Part shown: piece after piece, positions 8,123 through 16,182 of the stretch
Layout: each line of letters starts with the position of its first letter
Position numbering within the stretch: position 1 is the first letter of the stretch
Made by a program: the position numbers and the translations under genes
The notes under the pieces: model-generated
Database searches by the model: none
What the model saw: only the letters and a program-made list of their open reading frames with translations
Told to the model about the DNA's origin: nothing
Assembly (NCBI GenBank): GCA_003240855.1
Contig: QFNN01000059.1
Location: 1 to 17,546, forward strand
DNA: 17,546 nucleotides
DNA from: Sphingomonas sanxanigenens
GTDB taxonomy: Bacteria > Pseudomonadota > Alphaproteobacteria > Sphingomonadales > Sphingomonadaceae
Direction: 5' to 3'

Positions 8123-8397
8123 GGGCAGCGTGACGATGCTCTTTGTAGGAAAATGGCGGAAAAGCGCGATTTCCTGCTCTGGAAGTTGACAAAGTTGAGA
8201 GGCTGGAGCGTCGTTCTCAACTTCGGAATCCGGGCGATGTCAAAGAGCGGGGCTTGCGCGCCTGAAACCCGCATAACATTGCGCGCGGCGTGTAGGACAG
8301 CATCCGCCGGTGCGCGCGTTCGGGCTGGCGCGGCTTTGCCGGGGCACTAATTTTTGGGGGTGGCCGCCGCCGGGCGGCTGACCTAGTTGCCGGCGAC
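8123..8397. other. Intergenic stretch without a supported gene
   Basis: About 275 nt between the repeat and the HTH-DUF4019 gene. A perfect 9-bp inverted repeat AAGTTGAGA (8192-8200) / TCTCAACTT (8215-8223) is present, overlapping a TTGACA at 8186-8191 that could be a -35 element, though no matching -10 is visible. A frame from 8117 to 8350 is open but begins inside the repeat, has no usual ribosome site and resembles no protein I know. The promoter for the next gene is probably here. Confidence 0.5.
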
Positions 8398-9165
8398 ATG
8401 AACATGCCGGGGAAAGACGGGCTTTGGGCGCTGACCGAGAAAGAGAAGCAGACGCTTCGCCTGATCGTCCGCGGTCATGACGCCAAGTCCACCGCGCGCA
8501 GCCTTGGGCTTTCGGTCCACACGATCAACGAGCGGCTGCGCGACGCGCGGCGCAAGATGGCGGTATCGAGCAGCCGCGAGGCGGCGCGCCTGCTGCTGGC
8601 GGCGGAAGGCGGCGCAGAGCCGGCGGCCCCCGATTTGCTGGGGGACAGAGGATTGGGGGAGGACGCAGGCGGGCCGGAGACGGATCAGGGAAGCGCGCCG
8701 GCCAGCGGCGTGGGGCGGGCGCTGCGCCGGCCCCGGATCATCATCGGAGTGCTTCTCATGACCCTTCTCCTTGGACTTCTGGCGCTTGCCGCGTCGCCTC
8801 ATGCAGCGTCCGCCCCGCCTGCGGCCGAAGCGGCCGCCAATGCCGAAGCCGTCGCCTTCGCGCGCCAGTGGCTGACGCTGCTCGATCAGGGGCGCTGGGA
8901 CGAGAGCTATCAGGCGACGGGCGCCGCATTCCAGAAACAGAACACGGTCGAGGTCTGGGCGTCGGTTTCCGAAAAGGTGCGCAGGCCGCTTGGCGCGGCG
9001 ATCTCGCGCAGCTTTCTGAGCCAGGAAAATCTGCCCGCCCCGCCCGCCGGCTATGAAGTGATCAAGTTTCGCACGCGCTTCGCCAGCAAGGGCGAGACCG
9101 TGGAGACGGTGACGCTGGAGCGCGAAAATGGCGACTGGCGTGTGGTGGGCGTAACGATCGACTGA
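8398..9165 (+). CDS. Membrane-tethered LuxR-type HTH protein with DUF4019 domain
   Basis: A 255-residue fusion. Residues 11-65 form a GerE/LuxR-type helix-turn-helix: LTEKEKQTLRLIVRG, then the recognition part GLSVHTINERLRDARRKM (37-54). A low-complexity acidic linker follows (about 70-105), a basic RRPR stop, one transmembrane helix (IIIGVLLMTLLLGLLALAA, 114-132), and then a DUF4019 domain (about 150-254) with FARQWLTLLDQGRWDESY and, at the end, NGDWRVVGVTID. By the positive-inside rule the HTH is cytoplasmic and DUF4019 periplasmic. This fits a one-component sensor that binds DNA from the membrane; the signal and targets are unknown. No receiver domain is present. The start could be ATG 8398 or 8404; no clear ribosome site marks either. 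Confidence 0.88.
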   Translation: MNMPGKDGLWALTEKEKQTLRLIVRGHDAKSTARSLGLSVHTINERLRDARRKMAVSSSREAARLLLAAEGGAEPAAPDLLGDRGLGEDAGGPETDQGSAPASGVGRALRRPRIIIGVLLMTLLLGLLALAASPHAASAPPAAEAAANAEAVAFARQWLTLLDQGRWDESYQATGAAFQKQNTVEVWASVSEKVRRPLGAAISRSFLSQENLPAPPAGYEVIKFRTRFASKGETVETVTLERENGDWRVVGVTID

Positions 9166-9170
9166 GGCCA

Positions 9171-9209
9171 GGCCGGCGGCTTCGCGCGCGTCGGGCGGAG
9201 CCGCCGGCC
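9171..9209. other. GC-rich hairpin after the HTH-DUF4019 gene
   Basis: A perfect 11-bp inverted repeat, GGCCGGCGGCT (9171-9181) and AGCCGCCGGCC (9199-9209), with a 17-nt loop, begins 5 nt after the stop codon. No T-tract follows, so it is not a standard intrinsic terminator; it could stabilise the 3' end or pause polymerase. Confidence 0.6.
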
Positions 9210-9274
9210 CAAGGATTCCGAAATATCTTGCCGCTATCGATGGCGAACCGGGGTTGTCGTCGAGGGTGACGCAC

Positions 9275-10300
9275 ATGAATCGCTGGCTGCTTTTCGTCCT
9301 GTCGCTTGTAAGCCTGGGCGGCTGTACATCCGAAGCCGCCGTGCCCGACATCGGGCAGGTCGTCGCCAGTTCGTCCGACGAAACTGCGGAGCGCGACGCG
9401 ATCTATGCGCAGGTGAAAGCCGCGATCGCCAGCGACGACTTTGCCGCGCTGAGCGCCATGGAAGAGGATTTTCGATCCAGCCGCGCGAGGACGCCGAGCG
9501 GCACCTGGAAGCTGGCGGCCTATCATGCTGCGCTGCAGGCCGACCTTGCCGAAGGCATAGGGCCGAGCTTTGGCTGCACGTATAAAAAGGCTGACTTCGT
9601 CAAGCGCTGGGCGGCCGCCGAGCCGCGCAATCCGGCCCCGTTCATTACCGACGCGGCGATGCTCCTGCAGCAGGCGTGGTGCATTCGCGGCCCCGGCATG
9701 GCCGATGAGGTGGCGCCGGATGCCTGGCCCCGTTTCCGCGCCGGAATCGACGCCGCGTTCACATTGCTTCAGAAGCACCGGGGCATGGCCTCGGTCGATC
9801 CGGAATATTATACGGTGCTGGTCTATATGCTGGGCAGCCAGGGCGGCGAAAAAGGATTGATGCGGAACCTGCTCGACGAGGCGACGGCGCGCGAGCCCGA
9901 TTATCACCGCACCTATTTCAAAGCCGTCTGGTTCCATATGCCGCAATGGGGCGGAAGCTATGCTGAAGTCGAACAGTTCGCGCGCTACGCCGCAGAGCGA
10001 AGCCGCCGGGCCGAGGGCGACGGCATGTATGCGCGCGTGTTCTGGTCGCTCGCCGAATGCGAGTGCGACATCGTTACGCAGATTGCCGACCGGACGCTCC
10101 TCAAGCAGGCGATGGCGGATGTGTTTCAGCGTTATCCGGCGCACTGGAACGGCCGGTATTTTGCGGATCTTTCGTGCCAGCTAGGCGATCGCGAAGAGGG
10201 GCGTCGCTATTTGAAGGCCATAAATCCCGGCGCGACCGACGAGGCCAGTATGGCGGCGCTCTATGCCGCCTGCGACGCCATGCGGCGCGGCGCGGGTTAA
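9275..10300 (+). CDS. Lipoprotein, DUF4034-like helical protein (tentative)
   Basis: A 341-residue exported lipoprotein. The signal MNRWLLFVLSLVSLGGC ends in lipobox LGGC (Cys17). The start at 9275 is preceded by GAGGGTGA about 5 nt upstream; an earlier in-frame start would add seven residues before the signal. The mature protein is rich in helix and aromatic residues, with KAAIASDDFAALSAMEEDF, then TPSGTWKLAAYH, a repeat-like series of Trp/Tyr segments, and FHMPQWGGSYAEVEQFARYA. The order suggests a TPR-like or DUF4034-type fold, but I give that family only as a possibility. It has several cysteines (among them CTY, WCI, ECEC, LSC, ACD) that might form disulfides. It follows the HTH-DUF4019 gene on the same strand with a 109-nt gap and is convergent with the hydrolase gene. 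Confidence 0.8.
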   Translation: MNRWLLFVLSLVSLGGCTSEAAVPDIGQVVASSSDETAERDAIYAQVKAAIASDDFAALSAMEEDFRSSRARTPSGTWKLAAYHAALQADLAEGIGPSFGCTYKKADFVKRWAAAEPRNPAPFITDAAMLLQQAWCIRGPGMADEVAPDAWPRFRAGIDAAFTLLQKHRGMASVDPEYYTVLVYMLGSQGGEKGLMRNLLDEATAREPDYHRTYFKAVWFHMPQWGGSYAEVEQFARYAAERSRRAEGDGMYARVFWSLAECECDIVTQIADRTLLKQAMADVFQRYPAHWNGRYFADLSCQLGDREEGRRYLKAINPGATDEASMAALYAACDAMRRGAG

Positions 10301-10323
10301 GCGGCGGCGGCCGGTCGTTGCGT

Positions 10324-11190
10324 CTAAAGGCCGCGCCCTTTCAGAAACGCGTCCATCTTCATCGTCGCGAAATCGCCCTCGATGCCGAGATTGTTGTTGA
10401 GCTGCATATGGTTGCTGTCGGGGACGGGGACGATTTCGGTAACCGCGCCGCCCTTGCGCAGGGGGCCGGCGAGCGCTTCGGCCTGGGCATAGCCTTCGAG
10501 GCGGCGGGCGTCCTGGAGGAATAGCCAGGCGGGGGCGTTGGGCGGATCGAGATGCGCGATCGGCGAAAGGCGCAGCCGGCGCGCGGGATCGGCGCCGAAG
10601 GCGGGGCCGTAATAGGGCATGGACGCGCCCGGAGAGCCTGACATCATCGTCGGCACGTCGAAGGCCGCGCCGTCGATCAGCACCACGGCGCGGATCGTGT
10701 CGAAGGGGACTTTCGCCGCCGCCAGCCACTGCGGATCGCTGGCGATCATCGCGGCTAGATGCGCGCCCGAGCTGTGGCCGACGAGGACGATGCGGTCTGG
10801 ATCGGCGCCGATATTGCCGGCATTCCTGCGCAGCCAGGCAATCGCGCGGGCGACGTCGCCAATCTGCTGTTCCACCGTCACCTGCGGCACGAAGCGGTAG
10901 GTGACCGAGCTGTAGACGAAATGCTGGTCGAGGAAGTGGCGCGGCTTCTCGCCCCCGCCCGCGCCGGCGTCGCCTGCGCTCCAGCCGCCGCCATGGAGAT
11001 AGATCATCAGCGGCCAGCGCCCCTTGTGGCGCGTGGTCCATAAGATCAGCCGCTGACGGGGATCGAGATCATATTTGAGATCGGTGCGCTGGATGAGCGT
11101 GCCCACGCTCGTTCGCTGCGCCAGCACGACGGGCGTCGCGAAGGCGAAGAGGCAGGCGATCAGCGCGAAGGCGAGCAGCCGGAGCTTCAT
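10324..11190 (-). CDS. Exported alpha/beta hydrolase (esterase/lipase type)
   Basis: A 288-residue alpha/beta hydrolase with an N-terminal signal peptide (about 1-24, cleavage after VVLA). The oxyanion-hole motif is HGGGW (66-70), which places it with the hormone-sensitive lipase/BD-FAE-like esterases. The nucleophile elbow is GHSSG (138-142, Ser140), the likely acid is Asp227 in FLQDARR, and the base is His261 in SNHMQ. The presence of all three supports an active enzyme, acting in the periplasm on an unknown ester. The start at 11190 is chosen because it gives a normal signal peptide; no ribosome site is clear and the frame is open upstream. It is convergent with the lipoprotein gene (23 nt between stops) and divergent from purA. 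Confidence 0.88.
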   Translation of the reverse strand: MKLRLLAFALIACLFAFATPVVLAQRTSVGTLIQRTDLKYDLDPRQRLILWTTRHKGRWPLMIYLHGGGWSAGDAGAGGGEKPRHFLDQHFVYSSVTYRFVPQVTVEQQIGDVARAIAWLRRNAGNIGADPDRIVLVGHSSGAHLAAMIASDPQWLAAAKVPFDTIRAVVLIDGAAFDVPTMMSGSPGASMPYYGPAFGADPARRLRLSPIAHLDPPNAPAWLFLQDARRLEGYAQAEALAGPLRKGGAVTEIVPVPDSNHMQLNNNLGIEGDFATMKMDAFLKGRGL

Positions 11191-11280
11191 GCGCGCGATC
11201 AGACCATAGGCGAGGCCGCAGGGGAAGGGGGCGTCGCCCTTGCGCGCGAAGGCGGCGGCCGGCGGATCGCCGGGCATCGC

Positions 11281-11302
11281 CTGGATCGCTTCGCTATGAC
11301 GG
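11281..11302. repeat. Possible decayed half of the GTCATTGCGAG palindrome
   Basis: CTGGATCGCTTCGCTATGAC (11281-11300) resembles the right arm of the dispersed palindrome at 8093-8121, but the CTCGCA part is lost and no left arm is seen. It lies in the 202-nt gap between the hydrolase gene and purA, in which no promoter was clear. It may be a remnant; similarity by chance is not excluded. Confidence 0.3.
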
Positions 11303-11392
11303 CAACGACGGGTGAGGCGAAATTGCCAATATCGGGTGGACGTGGCGGCCCCCGTCCGATAGGCGGTCGCCGCAACTTTCGGGACAATCTGC

Positions 11393-12682
<1,290 letters not shown>

Positions 12683-12693
12683 ACTTCGGTCGC

Positions 12694-12804
12694 GAAATGC
12701 GCTGAAGGCGCATTTCAGACGCGGCGCCGGCCCGCTCCCCCACCCGGCCTCCCATTCAGGATAATGTCGTTGGGCGGCCGGGTGGGGGAGCGGGCCGGCG
12801 CCGC
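12694..12804. repeat. GC-rich long palindromic repeat, copy 2
   Basis: Two hairpins in a row directly after purA. The first is GAAATGCGC (12694-12702) / GCGCATTTC (12708-12716) with loop TGAAG. The second has perfect 29-bp arms at 12721-12749 and 12776-12804, beginning GCGGCGCCGGCCCGCTC, with a 26-nt loop. The block 12701-12753 is nearly the same as 17-68 at the left end of the window, so this is a mobile or dispersed element and not only a purA terminator. No T-tract follows. Confidence 0.85.
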
Positions 12805-12839
12805 CGCGTTCGTGCTGAAAGCACGTCGTCAATGACAAG

Positions 12840-12867
12840 GGCTCCGGGGCGGGGCTGCCCCGGAGCC
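12840..12867. other. Perfect hairpin between convergent genes
   Basis: GGCTCCGGGGC (12840-12850) and GCCCCGGAGCC (12857-12867) form a perfect 11-bp stem with a 6-nt loop, 18 nt from the stop of the small exported protein on the minus strand. There is no real T-tract on either side. It probably serves as a bidirectional 3'-end or pause hairpin between purA and that gene. Confidence 0.6.
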
Positions 12868-12885
12868 GTCAGTCGCCTCGATCCG

Positions 12886-13149
12886 CTACGCGCGCGGCGT
12901 GTGGTGAGGCTTGGGCGTTTCCCTGTCGTCGGGAACGCCATTGTTATTCCTGTCGACCGAAGGATCGAGCGTGGGCGCGGGCTGCGGAGTCGCGCCCGGT
13001 TTCGGGAGCGCTTCGGGATCCTGCTCCGGCGCCGCGCTCTGGCCCGGCATCGGGGCGGGCCGGGCGGGATCGGGGGGACTCGTCGTCTGGGCGATGGCGG
13101 GGATGGCGAGCGTCGCGGCCGCCGCGGCGATCAGGAAGGTCTTGTGCAT
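12886..13149 (-). CDS. Small exported proline-rich protein with EF-hand-like loop
   Basis: An 87-residue precursor. Residues 1-20 are a signal peptide (MHKTFLIAAAAATLAIPAIA, probable cleavage before Q21). The mature part is disordered-looking and rich in Pro, Ala, Asp and Gln. Near the C-terminus DRNNNGVPDDRE (66-77) has the 12-residue EF-hand calcium-loop pattern D-x-N-x-N-G-x-x-D-x-x-E with all ligand positions filled, although Pro at position 8 replaces the usual hydrophobic residue. There is only one loop and no flanking E/F helices, as in dockerin- or excalibur-like single loops. AGGAGAG lies 5 nt before the ATG at 13149, a strong ribosome site. It follows aroC on the same strand by 126 nt. 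I do not know a named family; calcium binding is inference. Confidence 0.82.
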   Translation of the reverse strand: MHKTFLIAAAAATLAIPAIAQTTSPPDPARPAPMPGQSAAPEQDPEALPKPGATPQPAPTLDPSVDRNNNGVPDDRETPKPHHTPRA

Positions 13150-13275
13150 GGTCTCTCTCCTATTGCGGAAAAGAGAACGCGCGACTTCCCGAGAGCTTTC
13201 CGCCGTTTAACCAGCGATTGCGGCGGATCGTCGAACTGCCGATCCCCCTGTCGCGCGCGCGGCTCCGCTCGTCGG

Positions 13276-14346
13276 TCAGCGACCTGTCTGGGCGCGGTGG
13301 AGCATTTTCTGGTCGGCGAGAACCAGCGCCATCATCGCTTCGACCACCGGCACGCCGCGAATGCCGACGCAGGGATCGTGGCGACCCTTGGTCATGATCT
13401 CGGTCGCTTCGCCGTCGCGCGTGATGGTTGGCACCGGGGTGAGGATCGAACTGGTCGGCTTGAAGGCGACGCGCAGACGGACGGGCTGGCCGGTCGAAAT
13501 GCCGCCCGCAATACCGCCGGCATGATTGGCCGCGAAGATCGGCCCGTCATTGCCCGGTCGCATCGGATCGGCATTCTGCTCTCCGGTAAGGCGCGCGGCC
13601 GCGAAGCCGTCGCCGATCTCGACGCCCTTGACCGCGTTGATCGACATGGCGGCGGCGGCAAGCTCGCTGTCGAGCTTGGCGTAAAGCGGCGCGCCCCAGC
13701 CGGCCGGCACGCCCGTCGCCTCGCATTCGACGATCGCGCCGAGCGAGGAGCCGGCCTTGCGCGCGGCGTCGATCGCGGCGGCCCAGCGACCGGCGGCGTC
13801 GTCGTCGGGGCAGAAGAAGGGGTTGGCGTCGATCTGCGCATCGTCGAACGCCGCCGGATCGATCGCGTCGCCGCCGACTTCCGAAACCCAGGCGCGGATC
13901 CGCACCTCGGGAATCACCGCGCGCGCGACCGCGCCGGCCGCGACGCGCGCCGCCGTCTCGCGCGCCGAGGAACGGCCGCCGCCGCGATAGTCGCGAAAGC
14001 CGTATTTCGCGTCATAGGCATAATCGGCGTGGCCGGGGCGATAGGCTTTGGCGACGTCGGAATAATCCTTCGAGCGCTGGTCGACATTCTCGATCATCAG
14101 GCTGATCGGGGTGCCCGTCGTCAGCCCCTCGAACACGCCGGAGAGGATGCGGACCTGATCGGGTTCCTGCCGCTGGGTGGTGAAGCGCGATGTGCCGGGG
14201 CGACGCCGGTCGAGCCAGGGCTGAATATCGGCTTCCCCGAGCGGCAGCCCGGGCGGGCAGCCGTCGACGACCGCGCCCAGCGCCGGCCCGTGGCTTTCGC
14301 CCCAGGTGGTGAAACGGAAAACGCGACCGAAACTGTTGAACGACAT
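13276..14346 (-). CDS. aroC: Chorismate synthase
   Basis: AroC makes chorismate from 5-enolpyruvylshikimate-3-phosphate with reduced FMN, the last shikimate step. All signatures are present in 356 residues: GESHG (16-20, with the conserved His19), RRRPG (47-51), RPGHADYAY (103-111, with the second conserved His106), YRGGGRSSARETAARVAAGA (120-139), NADPMRPGND, HAGGIAGGIS and, near the end, GRHDPCVGIRGVPVVEAM. GGAGG lies 9 nt before the ATG at 14346. It follows the cytochrome c gene on the same strand with a 33-nt gap, so the two are probably co-transcribed. The divergent pheA gene acts further along the same pathway. Confidence 0.98.
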   Translation of the reverse strand: MSFNSFGRVFRFTTWGESHGPALGAVVDGCPPGLPLGEADIQPWLDRRRPGTSRFTTQRQEPDQVRILSGVFEGLTTGTPISLMIENVDQRSKDYSDVAKAYRPGHADYAYDAKYGFRDYRGGGRSSARETAARVAAGAVARAVIPEVRIRAWVSEVGGDAIDPAAFDDAQIDANPFFCPDDDAAGRWAAAIDAARKAGSSLGAIVECEATGVPAGWGAPLYAKLDSELAAAAMSINAVKGVEIGDGFAAARLTGEQNADPMRPGNDGPIFAANHAGGIAGGISTGQPVRLRVAFKPTSSILTPVPTITRDGEATEIMTKGRHDPCVGIRGVPVVEAMMALVLADQKMLHRAQTGR

Positions 14347-14379
14347 GTCAGGCGCCTCCGGCCGCCGAGGCGCGCACGA

Positions 14380-15021
14380 TCACTTGTGGGTTGCGGGGGC
14401 CGCAGCGGGCGCAGCAGCATTGGCGGCCTCGGCCGCGTTGCCGGCGGGCGCCGACGCATTGGCTGCTTCGTCTGGCTTGGCGGTGGCGGGGGCCGCGGTC
14501 GGCAACGGCTGCGGATGATCGCTCTGCTGGTTGAGCCAGGCGATGACGTTGGCGCGATCCTCGCCCTTCGACAGGCCGGCGAAGGTCATCTTGGTGCCTT
14601 CGGCGAATTTGCGCGGGCTGCTCAGCCACTGGTTGAGCAGGTCAAAGGTCCACGCGCCGCCCTTGCTCTTCAACGCATCGGAGAAGGGGAAGCCGCCGGC
14701 GCCCTGGCCGATGCCTTCGCCCACGACATTCCACAGATTGGGGCCGATGCCGTTCGCGCCGCCCTTGGTCGCGGTGTGGCAGGCCGCGCACTTGGCGAAA
14801 ACCTTTTCGCCCGCCGCCGGATCGGCCTTGGCGAGCAGCGTTTCAATGGGGATCTCGGCCGCAGCGCCGGCGGCGCCTTCTTCCTCGACGCCTTCGATCG
14901 GATAGCCCATTTTTTCGGGCCGCCCGCCGTGAAAATATTCCCCGCTCACGATTCCGACGCCGAGCGCGACGATGGCGGCGCCGAGTATCCAACCGGCTAT
15001 CGTGTTCGTGCGATTATCCAT
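14380..15021 (-). CDS. Membrane-anchored class I cytochrome c
   Basis: A 213-residue c-type cytochrome held by an uncleaved N-terminal helix (TIAGWILGAAIVALGVGIVSG, 7-27). The haem site is CAACH (78-82) and the likely sixth ligand is Met145 in GTKMTFAGL. Sequence from GIGPNLWNVV (91-100) and FSDALKSKGGAWTFDLLNQWL (113-133) is of the mitochondrial/c552 (CycM-like) class, which carries electrons from the bc1 complex to an oxidase on the outer face of the inner membrane. After the haem domain (ending about 165) there is an Ala/Pro-rich tail of nearly 45 residues, unusual in length. The start at 15021 precedes the helix directly; GGGGAGG is about 11 nt upstream. It heads a unit with aroC and is divergent from pheA (158 nt). 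Confidence 0.93.
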   Translation of the reverse strand: MDNRTNTIAGWILGAAIVALGVGIVSGEYFHGGRPEKMGYPIEGVEEEGAAGAAAEIPIETLLAKADPAAGEKVFAKCAACHTATKGGANGIGPNLWNVVGEGIGQGAGGFPFSDALKSKGGAWTFDLLNQWLSSPRKFAEGTKMTFAGLSKGEDRANVIAWLNQQSDHPQPLPTAAPATAKPDEAANASAPAGNAAEAANAAAPAAAPATHK

Positions 15022-15179
15022 GAGCCCTGACGCCTCCCCTCGCGGCCTCTCCAAAGCGGCCAGTCGTTGCGGGACATGCCGCCCGCATCCGAACAACCTG
15101 ATTTCCATAGAATCGCAATTGCGCCACCGCAAGCGGCGCTTGCCGAGGGGCGTCGCTGGCCTTAAGCGCCGCCGACAAC

Positions 15180-16073
15180 ATGGAAAGCTATGCCGCACCC
15201 GCCCGCCGCCTTGTCGAGAAAATGGCCGCCGCCGCCGCCGCCGACCCTGCGCGCGCGGTCGCCTTTCAGGGCGCGCCCGGCGCAAACTCGCACCTGGCGG
15301 CGATCGAGCATTTTCCTGACGGGCTGCCGCTGCCCTGCTTTTCGTTCGAGGACGCGATCGACGCGGTGCAATCCGGCGCGGCCGGCCACGCCATCATTCC
15401 GATCGAAAACTCGCTCCACGGCCGCGTCGCCGACATGCATTTCCTGCTGCCCGAATCCGGCCTTTCGATCGTCGCGGAGCATTTTCTGCGCGTTCACCAC
15501 TGCCTGATCGGGCGCGCCGGCGAATCGGTGGCGCAGGCGATGAGCCATCCGCAGGCGCTGGGCCAGTGCCGCAACTGGCTGCGCGCGCGCGGGATCACCC
15601 CCATCGCTTATGCCGACACGGCTGCGGCGGCGGCCCGCGTCGCCGAGGAGGCGGAGCCCGGCGTCGCGGCGATCGCGCCCGCGCTGGCGGCGCGGCTCTA
15701 TGATCTCGACCTGCTCGCGGAGAGCATCGAGGACGGCGACGACAACACCACGCGCTTCACCATTCTGGCGCGCGCCGCCCGCGATCCGGCGCGCAACCAG
15801 CCGCTGATGACCACGTTCCTGTTCGAGGTGAAGAACATCCCCGCCGCGCTCTACAAGGCGATGGGCGGCTTCGCGACCAACGGCGTCAACATGACCAAGC
15901 TGGAAAGCTATCAGCGCGGGGCGAGCTTCGCCGCGACGGAGTTCTACGCCGACATCGAGGGGGCGCCGGGCGACCCGGCGGTCGATCGCGCGCTGGAGGA
16001 ACTGCGCTTCCACAGCAAATGGGTGCGCATCCTGGGCGTCTATCCGCAGGCGCGCCCGCGCACCGTGACTTGA
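15180..16073 (+). CDS. pheA: Prephenate dehydratase (stand-alone, with ACT domain)
   Basis: Converts prephenate to phenylpyruvate, the committed step to phenylalanine. The 297 residues hold a catalytic PDT domain (about 26-195) and a regulatory ACT domain (about 209-292). Seen in the sequence: AFQGAPGANSH (28-38), IPIENSLHGRV (73-83), HCLIG (107-111), SHPQALGQC (122-130), DNTTRF (188-193; Thr-Arg-Phe catalytic motif), and LESYQRG (241-247), the ACT-domain counterpart of the ESRP phenylalanine-binding loop. There is no chorismate mutase domain, unlike the enterobacterial P-protein, so the mutase must be elsewhere. The start is ATG 15180 with no clear ribosome site; ATG 15222 is an alternative that still keeps the PDT core. 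Feedback inhibition by phenylalanine is expected from the ACT domain. Confidence 0.97.
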   Translation: MESYAAPARRLVEKMAAAAAADPARAVAFQGAPGANSHLAAIEHFPDGLPLPCFSFEDAIDAVQSGAAGHAIIPIENSLHGRVADMHFLLPESGLSIVAEHFLRVHHCLIGRAGESVAQAMSHPQALGQCRNWLRARGITPIAYADTAAAAARVAEEAEPGVAAIAPALAARLYDLDLLAESIEDGDDNTTRFTILARAARDPARNQPLMTTFLFEVKNIPAALYKAMGGFATNGVNMTKLESYQRGASFAATEFYADIEGAPGDPAVDRALEELRFHSKWVRILGVYPQARPRTVT

Positions 16074-16090
16074 TTGACGGATTGCTACCT

Positions 16091-16120
16091 CGTCATTGCT
16101 TTGCTTCGCTCGCAGTGACG
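16091..16120. repeat. GTCATTGCGAG dispersed palindrome, short copy
   Basis: CGTCATTGC (16091-16099) and GCAGTGACG (16112-16120) are imperfect inverted ends around TTTGCTTCGCTC, so this is a compact form lacking the middle of the full copies at 6279 and 8045. It lies 17 nt after the pheA stop, in the 109-nt gap before the convergent nudC stop. No T-tract is present. Confidence 0.65.
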
Positions 16121-16182
16121 CTGACAATCCGTTGAGTATCGTTCCGCCGGAAGGCCGAATGCCCGAATAACGGCGGGAAGGA

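Noticed and set aside
8117..8350. Plus-strand frame of 77 codons before the HTH-DUF4019 gene
   Set aside because: It begins inside the dispersed palindrome, lacks a usual ribosome site, crosses an inverted repeat and has no recognisable domain.
12840..12867. Intrinsic terminator for purA or for the small exported protein
   Set aside because: The stem is perfect, but no T-tract follows on either strand; kept only as an unclassified hairpin.
12832..15030. Very long plus-strand open frame (over 700 codons) opposite aroC and the cytochrome c gene
   Set aside because: It is the antisense shadow of two well-supported genes in GC-rich DNA; its translation is Arg/Gly/Ala-rich without any domain, and it runs across the promoter and 3' regions.
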